From positions 1 through 40,694 of the forward strand of contig JAFNYY010000114.1 in NCBI GenBank assembly GCA_017383125.1: a stretch of 40,694 nt of DNA. The letters run 5' to 3'. The DNA comes from Schwartzia sp. (in: firmicutes). Lineage in GTDB: Bacteria > Bacillota > Negativicutes > Selenomonadales > Selenomonadaceae. Positions 6,041 to 14,087 of the stretch are shown piece after piece (positions within the stretch are counted from its first letter, which is position 1; every line of letters starts with the position of its first letter). The notes under the pieces were generated by a model. It did not search any database, was not told where the DNA came from, and worked only from the letters and a program-made list of their open reading frames with translations. A program made the position numbers and the translations under genes.

Positions 6041-7120
6041 ATGGCTATGACAAAAGAAGAACTTATCGAATATAATGTGGGTGAAAATCTTGATTCTCTG
6101 ATGAATCTTGATCCCCGCGGCTACGGTGTCTGCCGTATTCTTTACAAGGGCAGCCGTGATTACACCGGTGAGCCTCTTTCCATGCATTCCGCAAAAGAAC
6201 TGATGAAGGTTGTAAAGCCCGGCGATCCGGTCTTCATCTTCGTGGGCTTTATCCTTATTCCTCATAAGTGCCCTGAGACTGATGGTATGGTCAGCATCAT
6301 GATGCTTGCTCGTGCATTGGTACAGGCCTTCGGTGCAAAACCCATCATCGTTTGCCCGGAGGAGAGTGCCAGAGCTGTTGAGCAGTGTGCCGGTGTCGTC
6401 GGCCTCCACTGCTACCGTGACATCAAGACTGTCATGGAGCTGCCGCTCAGCATGGGCGTAGTTGCCTTTACCAAGATTAAGAATCAGGCTCGTCAGCAGG
6501 CAGAGCAGATTTTGTCTCAGGTTACCCCGGCTGCGGCTATCTCTGTAGAGTGCTCCGGCTCCAATGATGACGGTGTGTATCACACTGCTCTCGGCTTCGA
6601 TGTTACCGATCTGGAAGCAAAGAGCGATATGTTCTGGGAAATTCTTCGGGAGAAGGGCGTGCCTACGGTGGCTATCGGCGACCTGGGCAATGAGAACGGT
6701 ATGGCCGTAATCGCCGACCACATCAAGAAGTATGTGCCCTACACTGATAAGGAACAATGCCAGTGCGGCTGCCACGGCGGTATCCTTGCTTCAACCGGTG
6801 CAGACAACATCATTACCGCTACCTGCTCCGACTGGGGCTGCTATGCGCTGATGGCTGCTATCTCCTATCTGAAGCGTGACAAGAAGGTTATGCCGCCTGA
6901 GGAGATGCCGGCTGAGGTTATGCGCGTCCTCTGCCGTCACAACATTGTTGATATGACCGGCTCACTCCTGCCGGGTGTTGATGGCTTTGACATCCGACTG
7001 AATGTCCTCATCATGGATCTCATGCGTCAGGTCACCCGCTATGCAATCCGCTATGAGGATCCCAATGATAACTGGTTCGGTCCGGTTCTGAAGAAGGGCT
7101 TCTTCGAGAATCACAAGTAA
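6041..7120 (+). CDS. DUF4392 protein, D-glutamate-cyclase C-terminal-domain type
   Basis: A 359-residue soluble protein that I assign to the DUF4392 (glutamate cyclase-like C-terminal) family from its overall pattern: the N-terminal NVGENLDSLMNLDPRGYGVCRILY, VFIFVGFILIPHKCPETDGMVS (the glycine/proline turn typical of the family), ECSGSNDDGVYHTALGFDVT, AIGDLGNENGMA and ATCSDWGCYALMAAISYL. In mammals this domain forms the C-terminal part of a mitochondrial D-glutamate cyclase that makes 5-oxo-D-proline, while a DUF1445 domain forms the N-terminal part. Here the DUF1445 partner is encoded at 9160. A Cys-rich CQCGCH stretch (C240, C242, C244, H245) could bind metal. The start follows gaaagggg 8 nt upstream. 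The gene is followed by a hairpin and a repeat, so co-transcription with pxpB is uncertain. Confidence 0.75.
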   Translation: MAMTKEELIEYNVGENLDSLMNLDPRGYGVCRILYKGSRDYTGEPLSMHSAKELMKVVKPGDPVFIFVGFILIPHKCPETDGMVSIMMLARALVQAFGAKPIIVCPEESARAVEQCAGVVGLHCYRDIKTVMELPLSMGVVAFTKIKNQARQQAEQILSQVTPAAAISVECSGSNDDGVYHTALGFDVTDLEAKSDMFWEILREKGVPTVAIGDLGNENGMAVIADHIKKYVPYTDKEQCQCGCHGGILASTGADNIITATCSDWGCYALMAAISYLKRDKKVMPPEEMPAEVMRVLCRHNIVDMTGSLLPGVDGFDIRLNVLIMDLMRQVTRYAIRYEDPNDNWFGPVLKKGFFENHK

Positions 7121-7135
7121 TCTGAATAAAGACAA

Positions 7136-7164
7136 AAGGGCTGTGAAATTTTTTTCACAGCCCT
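7136..7164. other. Perfect hairpin after DUF4392
   Basis: agggctgtgaaa pairs with ttcacagccct around a T-rich loop (7137-7163). On plus it lacks a following T tract; on minus it is followed by TTTTGTC. It may be a weak terminator or a processing or stability hairpin between the DUF4392 gene and pxpB. Confidence 0.55.
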
Positions 7165-7221
7165 ACGTTACTTTAAGAGTTAGTGTATAATATGGTGAAG
7201 CCTTTTGCCAAAGTTTTAATG

Positions 7222-7341
7222 TATGAAAGGCTCCCCTTTAGGGGAGCTGTCAGCGAAGCTGACTGAGGGGTGAATGGATTCTTATGCAGCCTGTCACCCC
7301 TCCGCCCTTCGGGCACCTCCCCTAGAGGGGAGGCTTTCATA
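7222..7341. repeat. Dispersed palindromic repeat, full two-half copy
   Basis: The first half is gaaaggctcccctttagggg then agctgtcagcgaagctgact, ending gaggggtg. The second half, inverted, is cacccctccgcccttcgggc then acctcccctagaggggaggctttc. The outer ends gaaagg and gctttc pair, so the element can fold into one long cruciform with two side hairpins. It separates DUF4392 from pxpB. Confidence 0.8.
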
Positions 7342-7353
7342 GGCAGCGGCTAT

Positions 7354-7382
7354 TTGACTGATGAGTAGAATTCTATTCTAAT
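7354..7382 (+). promoter_or_regulatory. Possible promoter placed to give a near-leaderless pxpB transcript
   Basis: TTGACT at 7354-7359, exactly 17 nt, then TCTAAT at 7377-7382. The expected transcription start is about 7389-7390 and the pxpB GTG is at 7392, so the 5' untranslated region would be only two or three bases. Confidence 0.4.
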
Positions 7383-7391
7383 ACCTTCGAG

Positions 7392-8156
7392 GTGAGAATC
7401 ACGAATCTCAACGAAATTACTATAAAGCCGGCGGGAGACTCCGCCGTGCAGATATTCTGCGGCGAGGAAATATCCGAAGCGGTAGGCGACAAGGTATCGG
7501 CGCTGACCGCCGCCCTGCGTGACTTCTTCGCTGCGGAGAAAATTGCCGGAATAGGTGAAGTAGTACCGGCATTTTCCTCTCTGGTTGTCCGCTATGACCC
7601 GCTCGTAACCGATTATGACGAGGTTGCTTTCCGGGTGGGGCAGGTGGCAGCCGAAATCGAGATTTCCGGCGAGGGCGGAGGTCAGGGAAATATTGTGGAA
7701 ATCCCTGTCTGCTACGGCGGTGAGTTCGGTGCGGACTTGGCTGATGTAGCAGCCCACAACGGAATTACGGAGCAGGAGGTCATCGACATTCACAGCGGCG
7801 GACTCTATCGCCTTTATATGATTGGCTTCCTGCCGGGCTTTCCTTATCTTGGCGGTCTGGATAAACGCATCTGCTGTCCCCGCCTGAAATCCCCCCGGAC
7901 GAAGATTCCTACCGGTGCAGTAGGCATTGGCGGTGAGCAGACCGGCATCTACCCTATGGAGTCGCCGGGAGGCTGGCGGCTCATCGGCCGCACGCCGGTG
8001 ACGCTCTTTGACCCGGACGGCATATTGCCCCTTCCCTATAAAGCCGGAGATATGATAAAATTCGTGGCAATAGATAAAGCAGAGTATGAGAGAATTGCCG
8101 CAGCCGAGGCGGAGCGGAAGGAAAAGCTCCGCCGGGAAAAGGGGGCAGGGGTATGA
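7392..8156 (+). CDS. pxpB: 5-oxoprolinase subunit PxpB (KipI family)
   Basis: A 254-residue subunit of the ATP-dependent 5-oxoprolinase PxpABC, which opens 5-oxoproline (pyroglutamate) to glutamate. Family marks: IKPAGDSAVQIFCGEEI at the N-terminus, GLYRLYMIGFLPGFPYLGGLD near residues 135-157, then PRTKIPTGAVGIGGEQTGIYP and ESPGGWRLIGRTP. The last 25 residues are a charged helix rich in Ala, Glu and Lys. The start is a GTG with only a GAGG overlapping the codon and no separate Shine-Dalgarno; it is the only start that keeps the family N-terminus. It overlaps pxpC by 4 nt (ATGA). In Bacillus the homologue KipI also inhibits the sporulation kinase KinA, but here the metabolic role fits the neighbours. 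Confidence 0.92.
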   Translation: MRITNLNEITIKPAGDSAVQIFCGEEISEAVGDKVSALTAALRDFFAAEKIAGIGEVVPAFSSLVVRYDPLVTDYDEVAFRVGQVAAEIEISGEGGGQGNIVEIPVCYGGEFGADLADVAAHNGITEQEVIDIHSGGLYRLYMIGFLPGFPYLGGLDKRICCPRLKSPRTKIPTGAVGIGGEQTGIYPMESPGGWRLIGRTPVTLFDPDGILPLPYKAGDMIKFVAIDKAEYERIAAAEAERKEKLRREKGAGV

Positions 8157-9163
8157 TAAAGATTATTTCCCCGGGGCCTCTTACCTCGGTACAGGACGGC
8201 GGCCGTCAGGGATGTCAGTCCCAGGGCTACCGGGAATGCGGTGCGGCTGATATGTATTCGCTGGCGGCGGCCAATATTCTGGTGGGAAATGATGACCACC
8301 ATGCAGCTGTTCTGGAGCTGACCTTGGCAGGCGGTGTCATGGAATTTACCGAGGCGGCGATTTTTGCCGTCACCGGTGGTGATTTCGCCCTGACTCTTGA
8401 TGGTGAAAGGGTGCCGGTTCACGGCCCTGTTTATGCGAAAGCGGGAAGCCGACTGACAATCGGCATGGCAGCTAAAGGACTGCGAGGCTGTCTTGCCGTC
8501 TACGGTGGTATTGATGTGCCTGAGCTGCTGGGCAGCCGCTCTACCGATATGACCTGTAAGCTGGGCGGCTTCAAGGGCCGGGCATTGCAGAAGGATGATG
8601 AAATCCCCGTCGGTACTTACGCTGTGAAGGGTGAGTACGATGTGGAGAAGCGTCGGGCGTCTCTGGCAGAGAGAAATCTGCTGAACCTGGCAGCCGACAG
8701 AACGAAGCTGGTCAATCCCGGCGTGGGAAGATTCTTTCAGGGCAAGCGGCTGACGGTGCTGCGGGCAGTAAAGGGCCCGCAGGAGGAATACTTTACCGAA
8801 GCGGCTCACGGAACCCTTGAGCGGTCTGTATATACCATTACTCCCCAGTCGGACAGAATGGGATGCCGCCTGTCCGGGCCTGTGCTGGAGTCAGTAAACG
8901 GCTCAGATATTATTTCTGATGGTATTGTAGGCGGCTCCGTGCAGATTTCCTCCGACGGCCAGCCTATAGTAATGCAGGCAGACCATCAGACTACCGGCGG
9001 ATATGCGAAGATTGCCACCGTTATTTCGGCAGACCTGCCGGCATTGGCTCAGCTGCGGCCCGGTGATGAGGTAGGCTTCCGATTTGTCAGTCCCAAGGAT
9101 GCGGCGGCAGCGGCCAGAGCTATTTACGAAGGGCTTTTGAATTTGAAGGAGTGCTATAAATGA
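8153..9163 (+). CDS. pxpC: 5-oxoprolinase subunit PxpC (KipA family)
   Basis: A 336-residue partner of PxpB, starting MIKIISPGPLTSVQDGGRQG, the classic biotin-dependent-carboxyltransferase-like (CT_A_B) N-terminus in which SVQDxGR is nearly invariant. Other family segments: GAADMYSLAAANILVGND, LELTLAGG, AVTGGDFALTLDG, LAVYGGIDVPELLGSRSTD, SDRMGCRLSGP, ISDGIVGGSVQISSDGQPIVMQADHQTTGGYAKIATV. PxpB and PxpC together hold the site that works on the phosphorylated 5-oxoproline intermediate. ATGA overlaps at both ends (pxpB before, DUF1445 after) show tight translational coupling, so these three genes form one operon. Length is normal for the family. Confidence 0.93.
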   Translation: MIKIISPGPLTSVQDGGRQGCQSQGYRECGAADMYSLAAANILVGNDDHHAAVLELTLAGGVMEFTEAAIFAVTGGDFALTLDGERVPVHGPVYAKAGSRLTIGMAAKGLRGCLAVYGGIDVPELLGSRSTDMTCKLGGFKGRALQKDDEIPVGTYAVKGEYDVEKRRASLAERNLLNLAADRTKLVNPGVGRFFQGKRLTVLRAVKGPQEEYFTEAAHGTLERSVYTITPQSDRMGCRLSGPVLESVNGSDIISDGIVGGSVQISSDGQPIVMQADHQTTGGYAKIATVISADLPALAQLRPGDEVGFRFVSPKDAAAAARAIYEGLLNLKECYK

Positions 9164-9963
9164 GCAATGAAATGAATTACGCGAAGATGTCCCCGGCGGA
9201 GGTTCGTGCCCTTATTCGCAAGCAGGAGATCACCTGTCCTACGACTGGTATGTGCGACGGTTATGCTCAGGGCAATCTTGTTATTCTGCCGAAGGCTCTT
9301 GCCTGGGATTTCCTGCTTTACTGCCAGCGCAATCCCCGCCCCTGTCCGCTTCTGGAGGTAATCGATTCGGGCAGCCGTGAGTTTGCCGAGTTTGCTCCCG
9401 GCAGTGATGTAGCTACCGACCTGCCGAAGTACCGAGTCTATGAGCACGGCGAGCTTACCGGCGAATATACCGATGTATCCAGATTCTTTGAGCAGCGCAA
9501 CGATCTCGTCAGCTTCCTCATCGGCTGCAGCTTCTCCTTTGAGAGCGCTCTGCTGGAGGCGGATGTTCCTGTCCGTCAGATTGAGGAAGGCGTAAATGTT
9601 CCCATGTATGACACCAATGTTCCCTGCCGCTCGGCCGGTGTGTTCCACGGCAATATGGTGGTCAGTATGCGCCCCATCCCGTATCGTCAGGTCAGCACGG
9701 CTGTAGCCATCACCGCAGCTATGCCGAGAGTTCATGGTGCGCCGTTGCAGGTAGGCTTCCCGGAGGCCATCGGCATTACCGACATTGCTCACCCGGACTA
9801 CGGCGACCCGGTCACTATCAAGGAGGGGGAGGTACCAGTATTCTGGCCATGCGGCGTCACTCCTCAGAACGCAGTAATGCGCTCCAAGCCTGATTTCTGC
9901 ATCACTCATGCACCGGGCCACATGTTCATCAGCGATATAAAGAATGTCTCGCTGAAGTACTAA
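9160..9963 (+). CDS. DUF1445 protein, D-glutamate-cyclase N-terminal-domain type (YcsI family)
   Basis: A 267-residue protein of the DUF1445/YcsI family, often labelled putative hydro-lyase. Visible conserved blocks: CDGYAQGNLVILPKALAWDF, FLIGCSFSFESAL, NVPMYDTNVPC, VVSMRPIPYRQ, ITAAMPRVHGAPLQVGFPEAIGI, PDYGDPV, GEVPVFWPCGVTPQNAV and FCITHAPGHMFI. In Bacillus the homologue ycsI sits in the ycsF-kipIA operon, and in mammals the same domain is the N-terminal part of mitochondrial D-glutamate cyclase. It starts inside the pxpC stop (ATGA) and is cotranslated. The likely role is interconversion of D-glutamate and 5-oxo-D-proline, feeding or flanking 5-oxoprolinase; that activity is inferred from the mammalian protein. 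Confidence 0.9.
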   Translation: MSNEMNYAKMSPAEVRALIRKQEITCPTTGMCDGYAQGNLVILPKALAWDFLLYCQRNPRPCPLLEVIDSGSREFAEFAPGSDVATDLPKYRVYEHGELTGEYTDVSRFFEQRNDLVSFLIGCSFSFESALLEADVPVRQIEEGVNVPMYDTNVPCRSAGVFHGNMVVSMRPIPYRQVSTAVAITAAMPRVHGAPLQVGFPEAIGITDIAHPDYGDPVTIKEGEVPVFWPCGVTPQNAVMRSKPDFCITHAPGHMFISDIKNVSLKY

Positions 9964-9971
9964 CATCTTTT

Positions 9972-10142
9972 GCAGCCTCCCCTTTAGGGGAGGTGGCCGA
10001 GCGGTAGCGAGGTCGGAGGGGTAAACCTTCTCCGATGGAGAAGGTGGCTGAGCGGCAGCGAAGTCGGATGAGGTCATATGGATACGGCCTCATTTACCTC
10101 ATCCACCGCCTACGGCGGTCCCCCTTCCCCAGAGGGGAATGT
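9972..10142. repeat. Composite of dispersed repeats between DUF1445 and pxpA
   Basis: Two related units lie head to tail. Unit one (about 9975-10021) has cctcccctttaggggagg then gccgagcggtagcgaggtcg-gaggggt. Unit two (about 10026-10140) has accttctccgatggagaagg then ctgagcggcagcgaagtcgg-atgaggt, and its inverted right half cctcatccaccgcctacggc-ggtcccccttccccagagggg. The two units represent two subtypes of the same architecture: an apical hairpin, a GC-rich side hairpin and a terminal gaggggt or atgaggt. Confidence 0.75.
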
Positions 10143-10177
10143 ATCTTTGGTAAATAGAATGTTAAGAGGAATAAATC

Positions 10178-10933
10178 ATGGCAACTGTAGATTTGAACTG
10201 CGATTTGGGTGAGAGCTTCGGCGCGTATACCATCGGTATGGACGCCTCTCTCATGCCCTATATTACTTCCGCCAATGTGGCCTGCGGCTATCATGCCGGC
10301 GATGCCATCGTCATGGAAAAGACAGCAAGGCTCTGCAAGGAAAACAATGTAGCCATTGGCGCTCATCCCGGCTTTCCCGACCTGCAGGGCTTCGGCCGCC
10401 GCAATCTGGCGGTGACTCCTGCCGAGGCAAAGGTCTATGTCCAGTATCAGGTGGGTGCTCTGCTGGCCTTCTGCCGTGAGCAGGGTCTCACGCTTCATCA
10501 TGTGAAGCCCCATGGCGCACTCTACAACATGGCGGCCAAGGACTATGCACTGGCCGAGGGAATCTGCCTTGGCATTAAGGCGGCTGCTCCGGACACGGTG
10601 ATGCTCGGACTCTCCGGCAGCGAGATGATAAAGGCAGCAGAGGCTGTTGGTCTGAAGGCAGCCAATGAGGTTTTTGCCGACCGTGCCTATCAGCCGGACG
10701 GAACTCTTGTCCCCCGGAAGCAGCCGGGAGCAATGATTGAGGATGAGGACGAGGCAATCGCCAGAGTCATCCGCATGGTCAAAGAGGGGAAGGTCAAGGC
10801 CAACGACGGCACCGATATTTCCATCAAGGCTGATTCCATCTGCGTCCACGGCGACAACCCCAAGGCTCTTGACTTCACCAGCCGCATCCGCAAGGCATTG
10901 GAGGATGCCGGGGTAGAGGTAAAGTCCTTTTGA
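10178..10933 (+). CDS. pxpA: 5-oxoprolinase subunit PxpA (LamB/YcsF family)
   Basis: A 251-residue cytoplasmic subunit of PxpABC, thought to carry the ATP-dependent step on 5-oxoproline. It begins [20 protein letters not shown], the LamB/YcsF signature. Then [13 protein letters not shown] (His and Asp of the TIM-like active site), [48 protein letters not shown] and [13 protein letters not shown], all in the usual order. Family length is about 250. The ribosome site aagaggaa precedes the ATG by 7 nt. The gene lies 214 nt after DUF1445; the gap is filled by repeats, and no terminator of the usual kind is seen there, so read-through is plausible. Confidence 0.94.
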   Translation: MATVDLNCDLGESFGAYTIGMDASLMPYITSANVACGYHAGDAIVMEKTARLCKENNVAIGAHPGFPDLQGFGRRNLAVTPAEAKVYVQYQVGALLAFCREQGLTLHHVKPHGALYNMAAKDYALAEGICLGIKAAAPDTVMLGLSGSEMIKAAEAVGLKAANEVFADRAYQPDGTLVPRKQPGAMIEDEDEAIARVIRMVKEGKVKANDGTDISIKADSICVHGDNPKALDFTSRIRKALEDAGVEVKSF

Positions 10934-10973
10934 TTGTGAAGAAAAGGATATCTTTATTGTCTGCCACGATGTA

Positions 10974-11122
10974 GGCAATATAAACGCCCGTAGGGGGCGA
11001 CCGTAGTCGCCCCGATTTCCCGCAGGGCAATACTGCGAAGTAGTAAGGACCTTCTCCGGAGGAGAGGGTAAAGACCTTCTCCTATGGAGAAGGTGGTAGC
11101 CGAAGGCTGACGGATGAGGTTT
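10974..11122. repeat. Repeat cluster between pxpA and the T-box
   Basis: The first part, cgcccgtagggggcgaccgt-agtcgcccc (about 10984-11013), is a different GC-rich hairpin type. The second part has ccttctccggaggagagg, then ccttctcctatggagaaggt, then gtagccgaaggctgacggat-gaggtt (to 11122), the atgaggt subtype also seen at 10026 and 22430. There is no coding potential and no obvious T-tract terminator. Confidence 0.7.
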
Positions 11123-11146
11123 AATATTACCGCTGAATAAAAGGTA

Positions 11147-11175
11147 TTGTTTATCAGGCGGGTTTGTGTTATCAT
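11147..11175 (+). promoter_or_regulatory. Promoter of the cysE operon
   Basis: TTGTTT at 11147-11152, a 17-nt spacer and TATCAT at 11170-11175, about 30 nt before the first stem of the T-box. CATAAT at 11173-11178 is an alternative -10 with a poorer spacing. Confidence 0.5.
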
Positions 11176-11199
11176 AATCTTTGTATTTCTATAGCAACA

Positions 11200-11440
11200 G
11201 GCGTTGAACGGAAGAGTAAGCTGCGAGAAGACTGCAGAGAGACCCCGGTTGGTGAAAGGGGTTGTCAAGGCGAAGCCGAAGTGCATCCGTGAGCCGCAAA
11301 GCCGAAGTCACAGTAGGCTTTGCCGTAGGGAAGGCGTTAACTTCTTCAAGTGGATAATTCTGCAGTATTACAGGCAGTTTTATCAAGTGGAGTGGAACCG
11401 CGCAGACGCGTCTCTATATGAGATGCGTCTGTTTTTTTTA
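11200..11440 (+). promoter_or_regulatory. Cysteine T-box riboswitch with terminator
   Basis: The T-box sequence TGGAACCGCG is at 11393-11402, preceded by aagtggag. The leader base stem pairs acgga (11208-11212) with tccgt (11286-11290), with AGTA (11214-11217) and AGAGA motifs inside and acccc/ggggt as a further helix. The specifier loop reads gccgaagTGCatcc, putting codon TGC (Cys) at 11282-11284. The terminator stem cagacgcgtctc/gagatgcgtctg lies at 11403-11431 with eight T at 11432-11439. Uncharged tRNA-Cys should stabilise the antiterminator and switch on cysE, cysS and the genes behind them. Confidence 0.92.
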
Positions 11441-11457
11441 TTACTGGGGGAAAAACA

Positions 11458-12183
11458 ATGGGTTTTATAAGCCGTCTTAAAAAAGATATACGAGTCGTTT
11501 TTGAGCGTGACCCGGCCGCCCACAGCGTCTTTGAGGTAGTCCTCTGCTATCAGGGATTGCACGCTATCTGGATGCACCGGCTGTCACACTGGCTGTACAA
11601 AAAGGATCTAATCGTTGCGGCTCGAATGGTAAGTGAGCTTGGCCGCTTCTTTACCGGTATAGAGATTCATCCCGGCGCCACCATCGGTGAGGGACTGTTT
11701 ATCGACCACGGTACCGGAATCGTCATCGGCGAGACGGCTGAGATAGGGAAGAATGTCACCATCTATCAGGGGGTAACGCTGGGAGGTACCGGTAAGGAGA
11801 AGGGCAAGCGTCATCCGACGGTAGGCAACAATGTGGTTATCGCCTCCGGTGCCAAGGTACTCGGCTCCTTCAAGGTCGGTGACCATGCCAAGATTGGTGC
11901 CGGCTCGGTTGTGCTGAAGGAAGTGCCGCCTTATGCAACAGTAGTCGGTATACCCGGCCGCGTCGTCCTGCTGGACGGTGTGAAGGTAAGCTGCACCTAC
12001 GGTCCCGACGGTATAAACTGTACCCCGGTAACTGATGAGCTGGCTGAGGAACTGGATGTAGATTTGGAGCATAATGAGCTGCCGGATCCGGAAGCAGAAG
12101 CATTGGAAAAAATGAGAGCCGATATAGAGGCCCTGACAGAAGAAGTTAACAGATTACGCAAGGAGCTGGAGAAAAATGGCTGA
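11458..12183 (+). CDS. cysE: Serine O-acetyltransferase
   Basis: A 241-residue enzyme making O-acetylserine from serine and acetyl-CoA, the first step of cysteine synthesis. The N-terminus is the helical SATase part ([26 protein letters not shown]), followed by a left-handed beta helix of hexapeptide repeats: [83 protein letters not shown]. The catalytic Asp/His pair lies in FIDHGTG. The C-terminal 40 residues are an acidic probable coiled coil, longer than in many homologues. It is the first gene after the Cys T-box and overlaps cysS by 8 nt. The start follows a ggggga site. Confidence 0.94.
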   Translation: MGFISRLKKDIRVVFERDPAAHSVFEVVLCYQGLHAIWMHRLSHWLYKKDLIVAARMVSELGRFFTGIEIHPGATIGEGLFIDHGTGIVIGETAEIGKNVTIYQGVTLGGTGKEKGKRHPTVGNNVVIASGAKVLGSFKVGDHAKIGAGSVVLKEVPPYATVVGIPGRVVLLDGVKVSCTYGPDGINCTPVTDELAEELDVDLEHNELPDPEAEALEKMRADIEALTEEVNRLRKELEKNG

Positions 12184-13609
12184 ACAGATTAAAGTATTTA
12201 ACACAATATCCGGAACAAAGGAAGAATTCAAACCTCTGGAGGAGGGCAAGGTAGGCATTTATGTCTGCGGCGTTACTCCATACAATGACCCGCATATCGG
12301 CAATGCCCGTCCCTTCGTTGTCTGGGATACCATCCGCCGCTTTTTGGCTCATGCCGGTTATGAGGTTCGCTACATCCAGAACTTTACCGATGTGGATGAC
12401 AAGATTATCCGGGCAGCCAACGAGCAGAAGGTCACCTGGAAGGATATTTCCGACAAGTATATCGACGCTTATTTCAAGTCCATGGACGCTCTGAACATCC
12501 GTCACGCCGATGTTTATCCCCGTGTTTCCGACAATATGCCGGAGATCATCGAGATGGTACAGGGTCTGGTAGACAAGGGATACGCCTATCCGCTCGACGG
12601 CGATGTTTACTACCGGGTAGAGAAGTTTGCCGAATACGGCAAGCTCAGCGACCGCAAGCTTGAGGATATGATGGCCGGTGCCCGTGTCGAGGTAGACGAG
12701 CGCAAGGAAAACCCCATGGATTTTGCTCTGTGGAAGAGTGCAAAGCCGGGTGAACCCAGCTGGGACAGCCCCTGGGGCAAAGGCCGCCCAGGTTGGCATA
12801 TCGAGTGCTCCGTCATGTCTCTGAAGTACCTCGGCAAAAATTTCGATATTCACGGCGGCGGCAGCGACCTGATTTTCCCTCACCATGAGAATGAAATCGC
12901 CCAATCTCAGGCTTATTTGGGAGATATGAACAGCTTTGCCCGCTACTGGGTACACAATGGCTTCATCACCATCAATCAGGAGAAGATGAGCAAATCTCTC
13001 CATAACTTCTTTACCGTTACAGATATTTTGAAGGACTATCCCGGTGAGGTTATCCGCTTCTTTATCCTCGGCACTCATTACCGCAGCCCGCTGGATTTCA
13101 GTGATGCTCATCTGAAGGATGCTCAGGCCGGTCTTACTAGACTCGGCAATACCAAGTCCTGCGCCGAGGAGCTTGTCGGCAGAAAAGGGGACAGCGATAA
13201 GGCAGCCGGCCTGCTGGCTATGGCCGAGCAGATTCGCGGCGACTTTTTCCTGGCTATGGCCGACGATTTCAATACTGCTCTGGCAATCAGCCATATCTTC
13301 GAGCTGGCCAAAGAAATCAATGTATACTACAACAAGGTCATGAATGCCGGCGAGGAATTCGATGCCAAGAACTTCGCGGCGGTGAAGGCAATCTTCGACG
13401 AACTCACCGAAATTATCGGTATTCTTGAGCAGCAGCCGGAGGCTGTGGATGATGAGGAGGCAGCTGAAATTGAGAAGCTGCTGGCTGAGCGCCTTGAAGC
13501 CCGTAAGAACAAAGACTGGGCTCGTGCAGACGCAATCCGTGACGGATTGAAGGCCCGAGGCATCATCATCGAGGATTCTGCCGGCGGCTCCCGCTGGAAA
13601 AGGGCATAA
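12176..13609 (+). CDS. cysS: Cysteinyl-tRNA synthetase
   Basis: A 477-residue class Ia synthetase charging tRNA-Cys. The HIGH motif is [13 protein letters not shown] (about residues 38-50) after YVCGVTPYN with the first zinc Cys. The other zinc ligands are visible in [15 protein letters not shown] and [13 protein letters not shown]. The KMSKS motif is [12 protein letters not shown] near residue 267. The C-terminal helical domain ends [11 protein letters not shown], usual for the family. The ATG lies inside the end of cysE with aaggag about 10 nt upstream, so it is translationally coupled. It is regulated with cysE by the Cys T-box. Confidence 0.96.
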   Translation: MAEQIKVFNTISGTKEEFKPLEEGKVGIYVCGVTPYNDPHIGNARPFVVWDTIRRFLAHAGYEVRYIQNFTDVDDKIIRAANEQKVTWKDISDKYIDAYFKSMDALNIRHADVYPRVSDNMPEIIEMVQGLVDKGYAYPLDGDVYYRVEKFAEYGKLSDRKLEDMMAGARVEVDERKENPMDFALWKSAKPGEPSWDSPWGKGRPGWHIECSVMSLKYLGKNFDIHGGGSDLIFPHHENEIAQSQAYLGDMNSFARYWVHNGFITINQEKMSKSLHNFFTVTDILKDYPGEVIRFFILGTHYRSPLDFSDAHLKDAQAGLTRLGNTKSCAEELVGRKGDSDKAAGLLAMAEQIRGDFFLAMADDFNTALAISHIFELAKEINVYYNKVMNAGEEFDAKNFAAVKAIFDELTEIIGILEQQPEAVDDEEAAEIEKLLAERLEARKNKDWARADAIRDGLKARGIIIEDSAGGSRWKRA

Positions 13610-13612
13610 GCG

Positions 13613-14077
13613 ATGACCTTTGAACATTTTTCCCAGCTTGTAGACGGAATGTTCCCGACTGACGGCAGCGAGCGCTACGAAAACCTCGATGTCCGTGAGC
13701 TGAGTCCGCTGGTAACGGCCTATGTAGGTGATGCCTACTATCATCTCTTTGTCAGGACAAAGCTTCTGGCCTATGAGCAGAAGGCCGTCCGGGTGCTGAA
13801 TGAATACAGCGCAAAGCTGGTCTCCGCCAATATGCAGGCTCAGGCCTATCGGGCGATAGAGGAGCAGCTCACCGAGGAGGAGCGTGGCATCTTCCGCCGG
13901 GGACGCAACGTACACAGCCACGCACCGAGACGCTCCACCTCTGTAGCCGATTATCACGCCAGTACCGGCTTCGAGGCTATTCTGGGTAATCTTTACCTCA
14001 CCAGGCGCTTTGAGCGGCTGCAGGAGGTAGCCCAGCTGGCTTTTATGGCGTCAGTCGATATTATCAAGGCTAAATAA
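13613..14077 (+). CDS. mrnC: Mini-ribonuclease III
   Basis: A 154-residue RNase III catalytic domain without a double-stranded-RNA-binding domain. [25 protein letters not shown] is the family form of the RNase III signature with the catalytic Asp (YVGDA), and [19 protein letters not shown] carries the second acidic site. [16 protein letters not shown] is the usual basic loop. Mini-III matures 23S rRNA precursors in Firmicutes. It starts 3 nt after the cysS stop, so it is translated by coupling in the cys operon, as in many Firmicutes. Confidence 0.92.
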   Translation: MTFEHFSQLVDGMFPTDGSERYENLDVRELSPLVTAYVGDAYYHLFVRTKLLAYEQKAVRVLNEYSAKLVSANMQAQAYRAIEEQLTEEERGIFRRGRNVHSHAPRRSTSVADYHASTGFEAILGNLYLTRRFERLQEVAQLAFMASVDIIKAK

Positions 14078-14087
14078 GGATAGAATC

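Noticed and set aside
7136-7164. Firm terminator ending the DUF4392 transcript
   Set aside because: The stem is perfect but on the plus strand the following bases are ACGTTAC, not a T tract, so termination is uncertain.
10974-11122. tRNA or small RNA gene between pxpA and cysE
   Set aside because: The hairpins belong to the dispersed repeat families; no cloverleaf or CCA end can be drawn.
12146-13957. A 603-codon minus-strand frame across cysS and mrnC
   Set aside because: Antisense shadow spanning two well-supported genes.
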